Shown: in pieces, positions 23,606-33,960 of the stretch
How positions within the stretch are numbered: position 1 is the stretch's first letter
Layout of the letters: the number at the start of each line of letters is the position of its first letter
From: Neostapfia colusana
Taxonomy: Eukaryota; Streptophyta; Magnoliopsida; Poales; Poaceae
DNA: 64,000 bases
Reading direction: 5' to 3'
NCBI GenBank assembly: GCA_030760725.1
Contig: JASWHV010000011.1
Location: 12,487,501 to 12,551,500 of the forward strand
Notes under the pieces: model-generated
The model's input: only the letters and a program-made list of their open reading frames with translations
What the model was told of the DNA's origin: nothing
The model's database searches: none
Program-made: the position numbers and the translations under genes

Positions 23606-25398
23606 CGAGGAAGGTCGTGCCTCCCTCGAGTCGACAACTCCATCGAAGATGGCGAACCTACAAAAGAAGAAAGATCACTAAATTTTTGAATCTCAAATTC
23701 ATTAACATTAAATAACAAAAAAGAGAACTTACCGTCTATGAGGTTTCCCGCCTACGGTTGCATACGCGGCTTCCAGGATAATTGGCGCACTCTGCCAATC
23801 GAAGCCTTCACCGTGAAGCCACTCCGCCTCCTGCCCATACCTTGCCTACAAAGATGAAAAGATAATATCATCAAAACTATTTAAGAAAACTCATACAAAT
23901 ACAAAACAACTCACCAGTGCGTCCGACGCCGCCTGAGAACACAACTGGTTAGGCTATGACGGGTCACTTCCCCTGTGACCCCTCTTCCAGACCTGAATTG
24001 GAGTCGGCTCCTGACCGCTCTCGTGCTCCTATGTATATGTGTTAGTTGAATGAATAATTTTAACATATTTCAAAACAATAGTAATCACACTTACCATGCG
24101 TTTAGCCAGACGTAAGTAGCCGTCCACACCAAACGTATGCTTCCCATCCGTCCCTCTGCTCTGTCGACGGGTCCTAGAAACTTCCTGGAACCCTTGACTC
24201 GCCCACACAGCACACAGAGCACGGTAGTCCTCCGGACGGCCATCTAACCATGGTACACCGACCTGCATACATTTATTATTAGGTTATAGACTATTTACCT
24301 ATTGTGCGTCTTCCATATTTTAAAATTAATATTTTACAATTTACCTCTACGTACTGCTCCACCGTCGAGTACTTGGAAGCCACGTTTCTGAATGCCCCCA
24401 GCTCGCCCTCTTCCGGATGCAACTTCATGTATGCTTTTGTTGCTTGACTTCTTGCGTTCGATAGCGACTGCGTAATGAGCTTCCGAGCGTTCTTTTGGAA
24501 CACGGTTCGGGCGTAGTCCACCTCGGCCTCGTCCTCCAAATGGCACCGTGCCTAAAAACATATTTATACATTATTGGTATTAACCATATTATAGACTTGT
24601 ATTACAGAAATATATAATTCATGCTTACCATGAAGTCGGACCACATAGCCTCCTGGTGGTTGCCGTTAGCAACGTGCTGGGCGGTGGTGTAATCGTCCCA
24701 CGACGTGGCAGAGACATCATTCAGTACACCAGGGTAGTGCAAACGGATAAGCCGCCCAAGGACACTGTTCATATGCTTGTGGCATCCTTGACCCGTGAAC
24801 GAGTCATCGTACAAAGACCTGATACAGAATGATAAATTAATACATCTAGAACGTTAAAATAATTTAAATTGAAGAGTTAGAGAGTTACTTACATATCACC
24901 AATCGGACGAAGAACTATCCGGTCATCTGGGTTCGCAGGAGCCGGAGGAGGAGCTACATAGTGACTCCTCTTAGTCTGACGCCTCTGAGGTGGCTCGACG
25001 TTAGGTGACCCATAGGAGTGGTCAACGGAAGAGTCTACAGGCGGGTCCACAGGCTGGCTACCCAACCCCAAAAGGTGGTTAGCCTGTGCTGGCTGTAGAG
25101 GACCTCTCGTCTCTAAGTCCTCGGACCTAGAGTTCTCTTGGATAATTTAAAAGAACCATAATGTAGATGAATGAAGTAATTATTGACATTATAAGATTCA
25201 CGAAATGTTATTTACCTCGTCTGACCGCTGTAAGGCGACTGTTGCGCCTCTCAGCTTCGGTAGCTGACTCATCAAAGCAGTCCGTCTAGCAGAAAGTCTG
25301 CTAGACGTACTGCCTTGAAAGATGTCAGCTGCCCTATGCAAGGAACCTCTAGCTAGACTCATCGCCTTTCCCTTTCCTCTACCACTGCTCGACGACAT
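23605..25398 (-). pseudogene. tnpA-like second gene of the CACTA element, eight exons (Transposase_24/Ptta type)
   Basis: Exons read 25398-25216, 25134-24893, 24818-24629, 24551-24345, 24262-24095, 24028-23915, 23845-23733 and from 23657 leftwards. All seven introns start GT and end AG, and exon lengths keep one frame throughout. The protein opens MSSSSGRGKGKAMS and later has the conserved features of this plant family: LYDDSFTGQG and LGRLIRLHYPG, a DYARTVFQKN helix, GRPEDYRALCAVWAS, a GxDGYLRLAKRM motif, and a WKRGHRGSDP box. A TAG stop breaks exon 6 just after the last motif, and the last exon is cut at about 23605. In En/Spm the tnpA product binds subterminal repeats and assists the transposase; function here is inferred from family and position. 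Confidence 0.82.
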
Positions 25399-25609
25399 CC
25401 TATTGAAAAGAAAAATTGTTAATGAATGTAAAGGAAAATATATAAGACAAAAGAAGAGATATAAGATGTTACTTGAAAATATATAAGACGTTACTCGAAA
25501 TCTGTTTCAAAATTCATCAGTATCATGACCATGAAATCTACTCCTTAATCCGGACCACCGATCTTCTGTAGTGATTTTTTTTTCGTTTTTGTTTTCGCAT
25601 TTCATGAGT
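25399..25609 (-). other. Intergenic spacer between tnp2 and tnpA-like genes
   Basis: About 210 AT-rich bases separate the tnp2 stop (25610) from the tnpA-like start (25398). No separate promoter or terminator is clear. In En/Spm-type elements the two products can arise from one transcript by alternative splicing; here the short spacer would fit either arrangement. Confidence 0.5.
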
Positions 25610-28600
25610 CTATAAATCTTGAGCATCCCCAACTAACTCATCAAGACCTAGACCAGGTTCAATGACAAAAGAGTCCGACAACTCTTGTTCTTGGTAAACC
25701 TCATCAATATCAATGTTCAACAAACTATCTTGGTACCCATCATCATCTGGTTTATATAACTGCTCATGAGGATTCACCTTGTGTACAACCCACCAAGCAT
25801 GTAGATTTTTGCATGGATAATGTAAATAATACACCTGTTGGACTTGATATGCAAGGACGAAGGTGTCCTGGCCTCATAGCCGTTCGTTGTGTTTGACTTC
25901 TATCATGCCAAATTGGTTATGTCTTGTTCCGTTATTATTGTCAAACCATTCGCAGTCAAAGATGACTACTTTAAGCCCCTTATTTCTGGCAAAACTGAAT
26001 TCAAGGATATTTTTAATGATCCCATAGTAATTAGTTTCCTGTCCTTCGGCTTCAACAGCCATAGTCACAACACCGGTAATACAGGTTCCCGCAAGTGGAC
26101 GAAGAGCTTCAAATTCAGTTGAACGGAATCGAAAACCATTGACGTTGTATCGACCATAGCTTCTAACTTTAATGGATCCATAGGACAGCTGACGCAAGTC
26201 CTCATGGACACTGGCATCATTTTTGCACTGTCCAAAATATAGACGTTAGAAGACTATATCAAGCAATACTCGTAAGTCATATGAGAATAAAGACAAGAAA
26301 ACGTTACATGATCTCTAAACCAAGATTGAAAGTTAGGTCCTCCATTTAGTCAATAATGTCGCATCGTTTATACTTGCTTGCTCGTAGTTTGATGCTTAGA
26401 TTTCCAATTTTGGCGATCAAACTCACTACATATATAATAAAAAATAACGATTACAATATATGTATGGCAAATTTGTACCAATTAGTATAGCTGGTGAACA
26501 AACACTTTACTTGAAATATTTGTCCATCCCGTCTATATTAGCGTACATATAGAGCAAAGCAGCCGTCTTTTCTTCTGTTTTGGCGTCGTAGATCATGATA
26601 CTACCAACGGTAGTGCCTCTCGTTTGAAATATGGAGAGGTTGCAACGAGGGGGTGCTTCATCGACATTGTATCGCAACGTAGGAGCATTAACATTGTGTT
26701 CTTCTGCAACGTAAACACTTGAAAGTAGCCTATCTCCTGAAATGTAAATGCTTCGGCGATGCATCCTTCAACCCTTGCTCTATTGCGAACCATTGGTTTA
26801 AGACACCTGAGTGTTCTTTCAATGTGGTACATCCACCTGTATTGAACAGGGCCACCCACTTCAGCTTCATATGGAAGATGGATTAGGAGGTGTTGCATTG
26901 GGTTGAACATCCCTGGAGGGAAAACTTTTTCCATCTTACATACCAAAACTGGTATCTCATTTTCCAACTTCTCCATCATCTCCTTTGTGATTTAATTAGC
27001 ACAAATATGTCTATAAAAATAGCTCAGCTCGGCTAACACCTTCCACACTGCATCGTCAAGGTAGCTCCAGAACATAACCGGCAATAGTCTTCCCATTTTT
27101 ATGTGATAATCATGACTTTTCAACCCAGTGAGCTTTCCCGTTTTAACATTCACAGCTCGTCTCAGGCTAGCAGCAGAACCATCACGGAATTTCAACTTTT
27201 TCAACCACCGCAACACTTCTTTCTTTTCATTAGGTCTAACACAAAAAGTAGCACGTGGTTTGCCACCAATATCAGAGAGCTCAAGACTTGGACGGTTACA
27301 AACCTCTACCAAATCTTTTCGAGCCTTAATATTGTCTTTTGTTTTGCCCATCACATCCAAGCATGTGCTTATGATGCATTCGCTCATATTACGCTCCTAG
27401 TGCATGACATCAATGTTATGCATTAGAATTAAGGACTTCACATACGGTAGTTCCCATAATACACATACATGAGTGCAATTGTGGTCCTCTCCGTAACCAA
27501 CAAAATATCCAGGATGATTTTCATCTAGCACTAGCTTTTCCAACATGGATAATATCTCTGACCCATTCAAACATTGCGGTGGTCCTTTTGTGGCAACGGT
27601 GTTCTTTCTAAAGGCATTCCTCTGTTGTCTTAACATGTGTTTTGTAGGTAGCCAACGTCAATGACAATCGATGTAACATATCTTGCCATCATGACTAAGA
27701 CGAAAACATTCCGTGTCCGCATCACATATCGGACATGTCAAATGACCAAGAGTTCTCCAGCCGGAAAACATGTTGTATGCTGAAAAATCATGAACAGACC
27801 ACAATTATGCATCTCGAACATTGAATTTCTGCTTTTTGTGACAATCGCACGCTTCGATTCCTGTCCATAACAATTTTAACTCTTCAATCAACGGCTTCAA
27901 CATCACGTTGAGTTGTGAACCAGGATGATCTGGTCCAGGAATGATGAGGCAAAGGAACATGAATTCATACTTCATACAGAGTAATGGCGGTAAGTTGTAC
28001 GGAATAGCGAACACGGGCCAACATGAGTATGGTGTAGCGTTTGTACTGAACAGCGAGAAGCCATCTGTCGCTAACCAGATGCGAACATTTCTTGCATCGT
28101 TGTCGAAATCTAGATCGAAGTGGTCCAACGCCTTCCATGCCTCACCGTTGGACAGGTGCACCATGACTCCGAGGTTCTCACGTACACCTTCTTTGTGCCA
28201 TCTCATATGTCCGGCAGTTCTTTTCGAAAGAAACAAACGCTTCAACCGAGGTGTGACAGGCAAGTAATGAAGCTGCATATGTGTGACTTCAGTCTGTACA
28301 CGCTCTCCTTCGTCATTAGCAACCTCGACAAACCTCGATTTGCCACATTGTAAGCACTTCTTCTCATTGGAGTGCTCTTTCCAAAAAAGCATACAATTGT
28401 CTGGGCAAACATCAATCTTCTCATATTTCATACCAAGACCAGAAATCAATTTCTTGGACTGGTACATATCTTTCGGCACTTTATGCGGTTGAGGAAGGAT
28501 ATCGCTGATCAATTTGATGAGATCATTGTAACATTTGTTGGAGATGAAATACTTAGACTTAATTGCCATAAGTCTGGTCATGAAAGTAAGAAGAGTCACT

Positions 28601-29019
28601 TTTTTGTGTTCATGCAGCGGCTCTTCTAAAGCTTTGAGAAGCTCAAAGAACATTTGAACCTCCATTGTAGGAGCATTCTCCGTCAACTCAGGATCTATGG
28701 CTTCAAGCATCTCGTCCATCCTACCGACTCGCATGATATAATCAACCACTTCAACTTCTATAGCTTCAGAACGTGTCTCACCGTGAAAGTACCATACCTT
28801 ATACTTTTGCATTAAACCGTTTCGACACAAGTGAAACGTCAACATCACCTTGTCAAAAAAATTCGCATTCTGACATTTGGTACATGGGCACCGCACCTTG
28901 CTGCTGTTGCACAACGAAAAAGCTCGTTGTATAAAAGCATTCGTCTTGGTGAACCACTCCTCTGAGTGATGCCCATTCTTTTTCCAACCAGAATACAACC
29001 AAGTTCAGTCTTCAGTCAT
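25610..29019 (-). pseudogene. tnp2: TNP2-type transposase of the CACTA element
   Basis: The native start is at 29019 (MTED), since the frame with the N-terminal Transpos_assoc-like region (SGWKKNGHHSEEW) opens there. The Transposase_21 region follows (MRWHKEGVRENLG, AWKALDHFDLDF, NVRIWLATDGFSLFS near 28200-28010), then GKTKDN-AR-DL (27350), LKSHDYHIKMGRLLPV (27110), the DUF4218-like segment (FPPGMFNPMQHL near 26910) and, after introns, the DUF4216-like segment (YGIIKNILEFSFA, FDCEWFD near 26000). In-frame stops stand at 29005-29007, 27805-27807, 27658-27660, 27397-27399, 26992-26994 and 25874-25876, and one base is lost near 26710. Two introns (after 26511 and near 26320-26235) look correctly bounded. 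TNP2 would cut and join CACTA ends; this copy cannot be translated through. Confidence 0.93.
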
Positions 29020-29210
29020 GTCTGAGGTTACACCTTCAAAGTGGACAAATCATTATTAGTACATTTTTATTTATTGTCCCGGCCACTACAACTAGACAGA
29101 TAGGTCCTAGACCCACCTAAGAGTGACTGAGGTAATGTGCTTATGACGAGACACGGTGTCCGAATCTAGACAAAATTTTGGCAGAATAACCCCGCTATTC
29201 TCCAACTGCA
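29020..29210 (-). other. Region upstream of tnp2, possibly CACTA 5' region
   Basis: These 190 bases precede the transposase start and are not LTR-like. They include GACACGGTGTCCGAATC and ACAAAATTTTGGCAG, which I associate loosely with CACTA 5' regions of grasses. No terminal repeat ending TAGTG is present. The boundary to the LTR fragment at 29211 is where similarity to the element A LTR begins. Confidence 0.4.
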
Positions 29211-31290
29211 TCTAGGTCGCAAATGAGGTCGTAGTTGCCGCCGTTTTCACGGGGATCGGTGTCCATGTCCGTGACCAGCAGGTGTCAGCGGAGCTCCCCG
29301 AGCAAACTGCATCGAAAAAGGTGCATGGGATGCCGAGTTGGACGTCGCCAGTGAGCTCCCGGCCGCTGTTGCCGGCGGGAGCACTGTTCCGGTTGCTGCC
29401 AAGCTCTAGGGAGGACACCACCGTGTTCCCCAGGCCGGGATAGGCACAGGCGGCGAGAATCAGCAAGCTCCGAAGGCCGGAACCCCTCTCCGGCGAGGGC
29501 TCCGGCGAGCTCGGAGGCGGGATTGTGCGGGGGGCCGGAGGAAGACGAAGGGGGGGAGGCCCACGTGTCAACAGCTGGAAGTAGTGTGCGGGATTCTCTG
29601 TGGTCCAGGATCCAGTGCGGCCGCGCGGGAAGAAGTCTGTGGCCCCGTGTGGCTCGGCTCCAGCGGTCGACACGTGTGCGGTGGACCCACCCGCAGGATT
29701 TAAACATTTTTGGAATTTCCAGTTTTAGTTCAAACTTCAAATGCATAGAACTTTTGCTAGGAAACTCCAAATTCGATGAACCAAATTTTGCTGAACTCAG
29801 AATTCTGAGTACTTTCCATCAATACCAAATTAAACTCATGGAAGTGAATAGTTTTTCAGAATTAAATCACTAAAGTTTAAACCGTTGGGAATTTTATCTG
29901 GAGAACTACTTTATGAAAAATTCTGAAATTTGGCTGAGAGGTTCAATGGAAAATCCCTGAATCCCAGTAAAATTTTCAGAGTCATCCAAGTTCATTTAGT
30001 TACCCTAATGGGGTGATTAAGAGGACTGCCCTGAGAAAATAGAAAAATGTACAGAAACATTTTTCAGATTTTCTCTAATCTTAATTAGGGCATAATTTTC
30101 AGTAGAATTCTTCAAATGACATGAAACCAATTCCATTAGAACCATCCTAAATTCTAGTTTACAGAAAGTAATGGTTGGAGCCATGAAAAACCCTGGAATT
30201 ATTCAGAGGCTCAAATATTGACCTAATGGGCTTTTATTTGTATAAGGTTCAAATGAACTTTGTTTCAAATGAAACTTGGTCAAGAATCTGGTTAGGACCC
30301 TACCAAGCCACAATAAAAACTTCAGAACCAAAGGGGAGGGCTAGCTAGAGTTAATAATAGTTAAGCATTCAAGCTTACACAATTGCATTTAGATTTACAT
30401 GTCGTATTTTATTAAACGTGTAGTCACTGAAGGCGAGGAAGCTCCGGAGGTTCTCGACTTCCTGCTTCCAGAGGAAGAACTGACCCCTGACCAGCAACAA
30501 CAAGGCAAGCCCCGGTTTGCATTAAACTTTTTATAAGTTTTAATTTGTTTACATGTGTCATGTGAAGTATGATTGTGCATTAGGTATAGGATGGATGGAA
30601 CCCCACTTGCATGACCAGAATTTTTCCATAAGAGTGAGGGTAGTGTCTAAGATCTTGAGTAGACAGGCAATGCTTAATAATTCGTAGGACTTCTGTACAA
30701 GTCGAGTAGTTGGAATCTACTCGCGAGATAGGCCGGGACACACGGGTTTGGTTCGAGTGACGGGAGATCACTTTAGTAATAAAAATGAGACTAGGCAGGG
30801 GCTAAGGCGCAGCAAGAGGAAGTCTTGTGTGCGCAGCCCTGTCCGTGTCGATTGAGGACCGATCCGTGTGCGGCCCTGCTGAACAAGTATTGAACGTACC
30901 GAAGGCATATCGGATATATGGGCCCCGATAAACTGATGTAGCCTAAAGCTCCGGGCGTCGAGGCATAACGCACCGATTTATAGTTGTAGGCTGAGGGCAG
31001 CAAGGTGGAAATCTGCCAATGGGCATAGAGAGATGCTCCGTGTGGGGAACCTCCTGCTCATTTCGGTGCGACCGGTTCGACGTTTGGGCTGTTGGGTGAA
31101 AGGTTGTCCCGTACGACATCAAGTGAGCGTGCTGTGCAGCTCCACGGGTGGGCGTACGTGACGTGCTCTTTGGGTTCCCCTGCAGGTGTATATCGAGTCG
31201 ATTCACCGTCCCTCGCGGTGACGAGTACCGCTTGTTCACTGCGTCATAACGTAGATAATTTATGGAATGCTGTGAGTCAATATTGATGTC
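29211..31290 (+). repeat. A-type LTR fragment, forward orientation (E1)
   Basis: This matches the element A LTR from about 17345 to about 19400: the GC-rich block, the run with CAGGATTTAAACATTTT, the AT-rich part, the GGCAAGCCCCGGTTTGCATTA block, both hairpins and the CCGTCCCTCGCGGTGACGAG segment. It lacks the first about 1.2 kb and the last about 0.6 kb of an LTR. At 31291 it passes without spacer into an inverted copy. A 153-codon open frame on the minus strand (29673-29212) has a counterpart in the next fragment. Confidence 0.85.
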
Positions 31291-33960
31291 ATCCGATATG
31301 CCTTCGGTACGTTCAATACTTGTTCATCAGGGCCGCAGACGGATCGGTCCTCAATCGACACGGGCAGGGCTGCGCACACAAGACTCCCTCTTGCTGCGCC
31401 CTAGCCCCTGCCTAGTCTCATGTTCATTACTAAAGTGATCTCACATCACAAAACCGAACCCGTGTGTCCCAAGCCTATCTCGCGAGTAGATTCCAACTAC
31501 TCGACTTGTACCGAAGCCCTATGACTCATTAAGCATAGCCTGTCTACTCGAGATCCTTGACAGTACCCTCACTCTTTTAGGAACCTTTGGTTATGCAAGT
31601 GGGGTTTCATTCATCCTATACCTAATGCACATACATACTTCATATGACACATGTAAACAAAGTAAGACTTATAAAAGGTTAATGCAAACCGGGGCTTGCC
31701 TTGTTGCTGCTGGTCTCTTCGTCCGGAAGAAGGAAGTCCAGCACTTCCGGAGTCTCTTCTTCAACGGCTACACGTTAATGAAATACTACATGTTAATTTA
31801 GATGCAAATGTGAGTTTTAGAGTAAAACTTCTACTATTAGTTCTAATAACCAGCCTCTAACACCTGGAACTTTGTTTAAGAATTTAAAGATGAACTGGTG
31901 TTGGTGGTTTGGCTTGGACTTAATCACATGGTTAAGTGCTAAGTGGTTTTCCCCCTTTTCCATATTAATCCCTTAAGTGGTTAAACAGGACAGGGGTGAT
32001 CTAGAGCTCCAATGGAGCTGAGAATTTTTGTGTGAGTTCCTTGTCACAAGAAAACTCTCTGGACCAAACATTAGCACTTTTCATGGAGTGGTTTGCTCAG
32101 AATAATTCTCTTGGCAAATCAGCAAGGAAGAATTTATTCTGAGGTAATACCCCTGTTCATGCTCAACTTAATGAACTACAATTTCAATTATAGCTCATAG
32201 AGTTTGCATGAATTTTCCTAACATTTTTGGGGTTAAGATTTGCCCAGAACTGAATTTCCAAGTTTTGGAAATTCTCTGAAAATGTTTCTGTATTCAAATG
32301 AACACAGCACCTTCCAATTTGAATTGCTCTGACCAAATCAACTCCAAATGGTCTGAACCTTTTACAGGGGTTTACTAATGTTCTAAAGAACATTCTGGCA
32401 AAATTTGGGGATTTTTGGAGGAACCAAACTCCCTCTAAATTTTTTTTGCTGAAAAGTTTTAAAGAATTTTCCAGAATTAATTAATGGGTTTCATACAAAT
32501 TGGGTTGTATATCTGGACAGAGCTAGGCAAGATGAAACCAACCCAATTTGAATCACTAAATTTGGAGCTTCCTAGCAAAAGTTATGGGGTTCTAAAGTTT
32601 GCACTAAAACTGGAAATTCCAGAACTGTTTAAATCCTGCGGGTGGGTCCACGTACACGTGTCGACCGCTGGAGCCGAGCCACACGGGGCCACAGACTCCT
32701 TCCCGTGCGGCCGCACTGGATCCCGGACCACAGAGAATCCCACCCATTTATCTCCAGCCGCTGACGCGTGGGGCCTACCCCTTCATCTTCCTCCGGCCAC
32801 CCGCGCGACCCTGCCGCCAAGCTCGCCGGAGCTCTCGCCGAAGAGGGGTTCCGGTCCTCGGAGCTTGCTGAATCTCGCCGCCAGTGCCTATCTCGGCCTG
32901 AGGAACACGGTGGTGCCCTCCCCAGAACTTGACAACCACTGGAACAGTGCTCCCGACGGCAACAGCGGCCGGGAGCTCACCGGCGACGTCCAACTCGGCA
33001 TCCCACACACCTTTTTCGATGCGGTTTGCTCGGGGAGCTCCGCTGACACCTGCTGGTCACGGACATGGACACCGATCCCTGTGAAAACGGCGGTAACTAC
33101 GACCTCACCGGCGACCTAGGCCGGATATCGGCTGTGCTTCAGAAAACTTCAAAGAACCGTAAACCTAGCCCACGGTTCTTACTGGTTTTCGATCCTAGGT
33201 GGTCGTGGCCGTGTATAGAGCGTGTGCATGACTCGGTTTGCCCGGTGATGAGCTAACCCCCACAAATTTTGGGATTTTGTGGGAGCTCGGTCTCAAGACA
33301 CCCGAAGCTTTCCCGGCGAAATACTCCCTCGACAGCCCATGAAATGAAGAACGGTATGGACTAGAAGAATCAGCACCTTAAGGCGGTCCTTTCTTGTGTG
33401 GCTCGTCGGGCACGAGCGCGCCTGTGCTGGCCGGACGCCGGCGATCAGAGAGGGCGGCGTTTCTGTGCTCGCGCGGAAACGAGGAAGGAGCTCGGTAGGG
33501 GGGGGTTCTCGTTTGGAAAGCAGGAGGAAGGCGGCGTGGGCTGTGCGCTGGCCTTTAAGCCGCGGTTTTGCACCGTGAGGTGGCCGATTGCTGCCTCAGT
33601 GGCTCGCCGCCGTTCCCTGGCTTGCGCGCGAAGTCGGGGTCGGCTGCAGCAACCGACTGCCCCTCATGTGTGCCCCTGACCTGTGGGCCTCCTCCTTTCT
33701 TCTTTTTCCCTAATATTTCTTTTCTGTTTTTGTTAATTATCCCACTAGCTACTCACAATTTAATGTGAGACTTAGCTCCCAAGTCTTTGTTTGAATTTGA
33801 ATTCTCAAATTCAAACTTTGTTTGGTTAAATGTGCTTCATATTTAAACTGAAATTCAAATTCAGTTTTGAATTCTTGCAAATTTAGCTCTTGACAAGATG
33901 AGCTCCAATGGGGATGAAAATTGGTGAGCTTACTCAGAAAAATGTGCTGAGTATAGATAT
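31291..33960 (-). repeat. A-type LTR fragment, reverse orientation (E2)
   Basis: Read on the minus strand this covers an A-type LTR from about base 340 to the point ATATCGGAT in the conserved block. It includes the CCTAGGATCG and ACCGTGGGCTAG segments near 33180, the GC-rich block (about 32640-33660) and the AT-rich half. Its left part (31291 to about 32605) is almost the same as the inverse of about 34402-35709. The frame 32484-33119 is antisense to the LTR and resembles the antisense frame of the previous fragment. Confidence 0.85.

Larger units (their letters stand above)
23605..29210 (-). mobile_element. CACTA (En/Spm) transposon, both ends lost
   Basis: Two genes in the CACTA arrangement lie on the minus strand: a TNP2-type transposase first, then a tnpA-like (Transposase_24/Ptta type) gene. 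I cannot find the CACTA terminal inverted repeats at either side. The left edge falls inside tnpA exon 8 against LTR DNA. The right edge (29020-29210) holds about 190 bases that could be the 5' region of the transposon, followed at 29211 by an A-type LTR fragment. The element is therefore a truncated, immobile remnant. Confidence 0.88.

Noticed and set aside
29083..29100. CACTAC motif as a CACTA terminus
   Set aside because: A CACTA start here would open an element to the right, not close the tnp2 element at its left. Beyond CACTACA it does not match the terminus at 38648, and no matching 3-bp duplication is seen.
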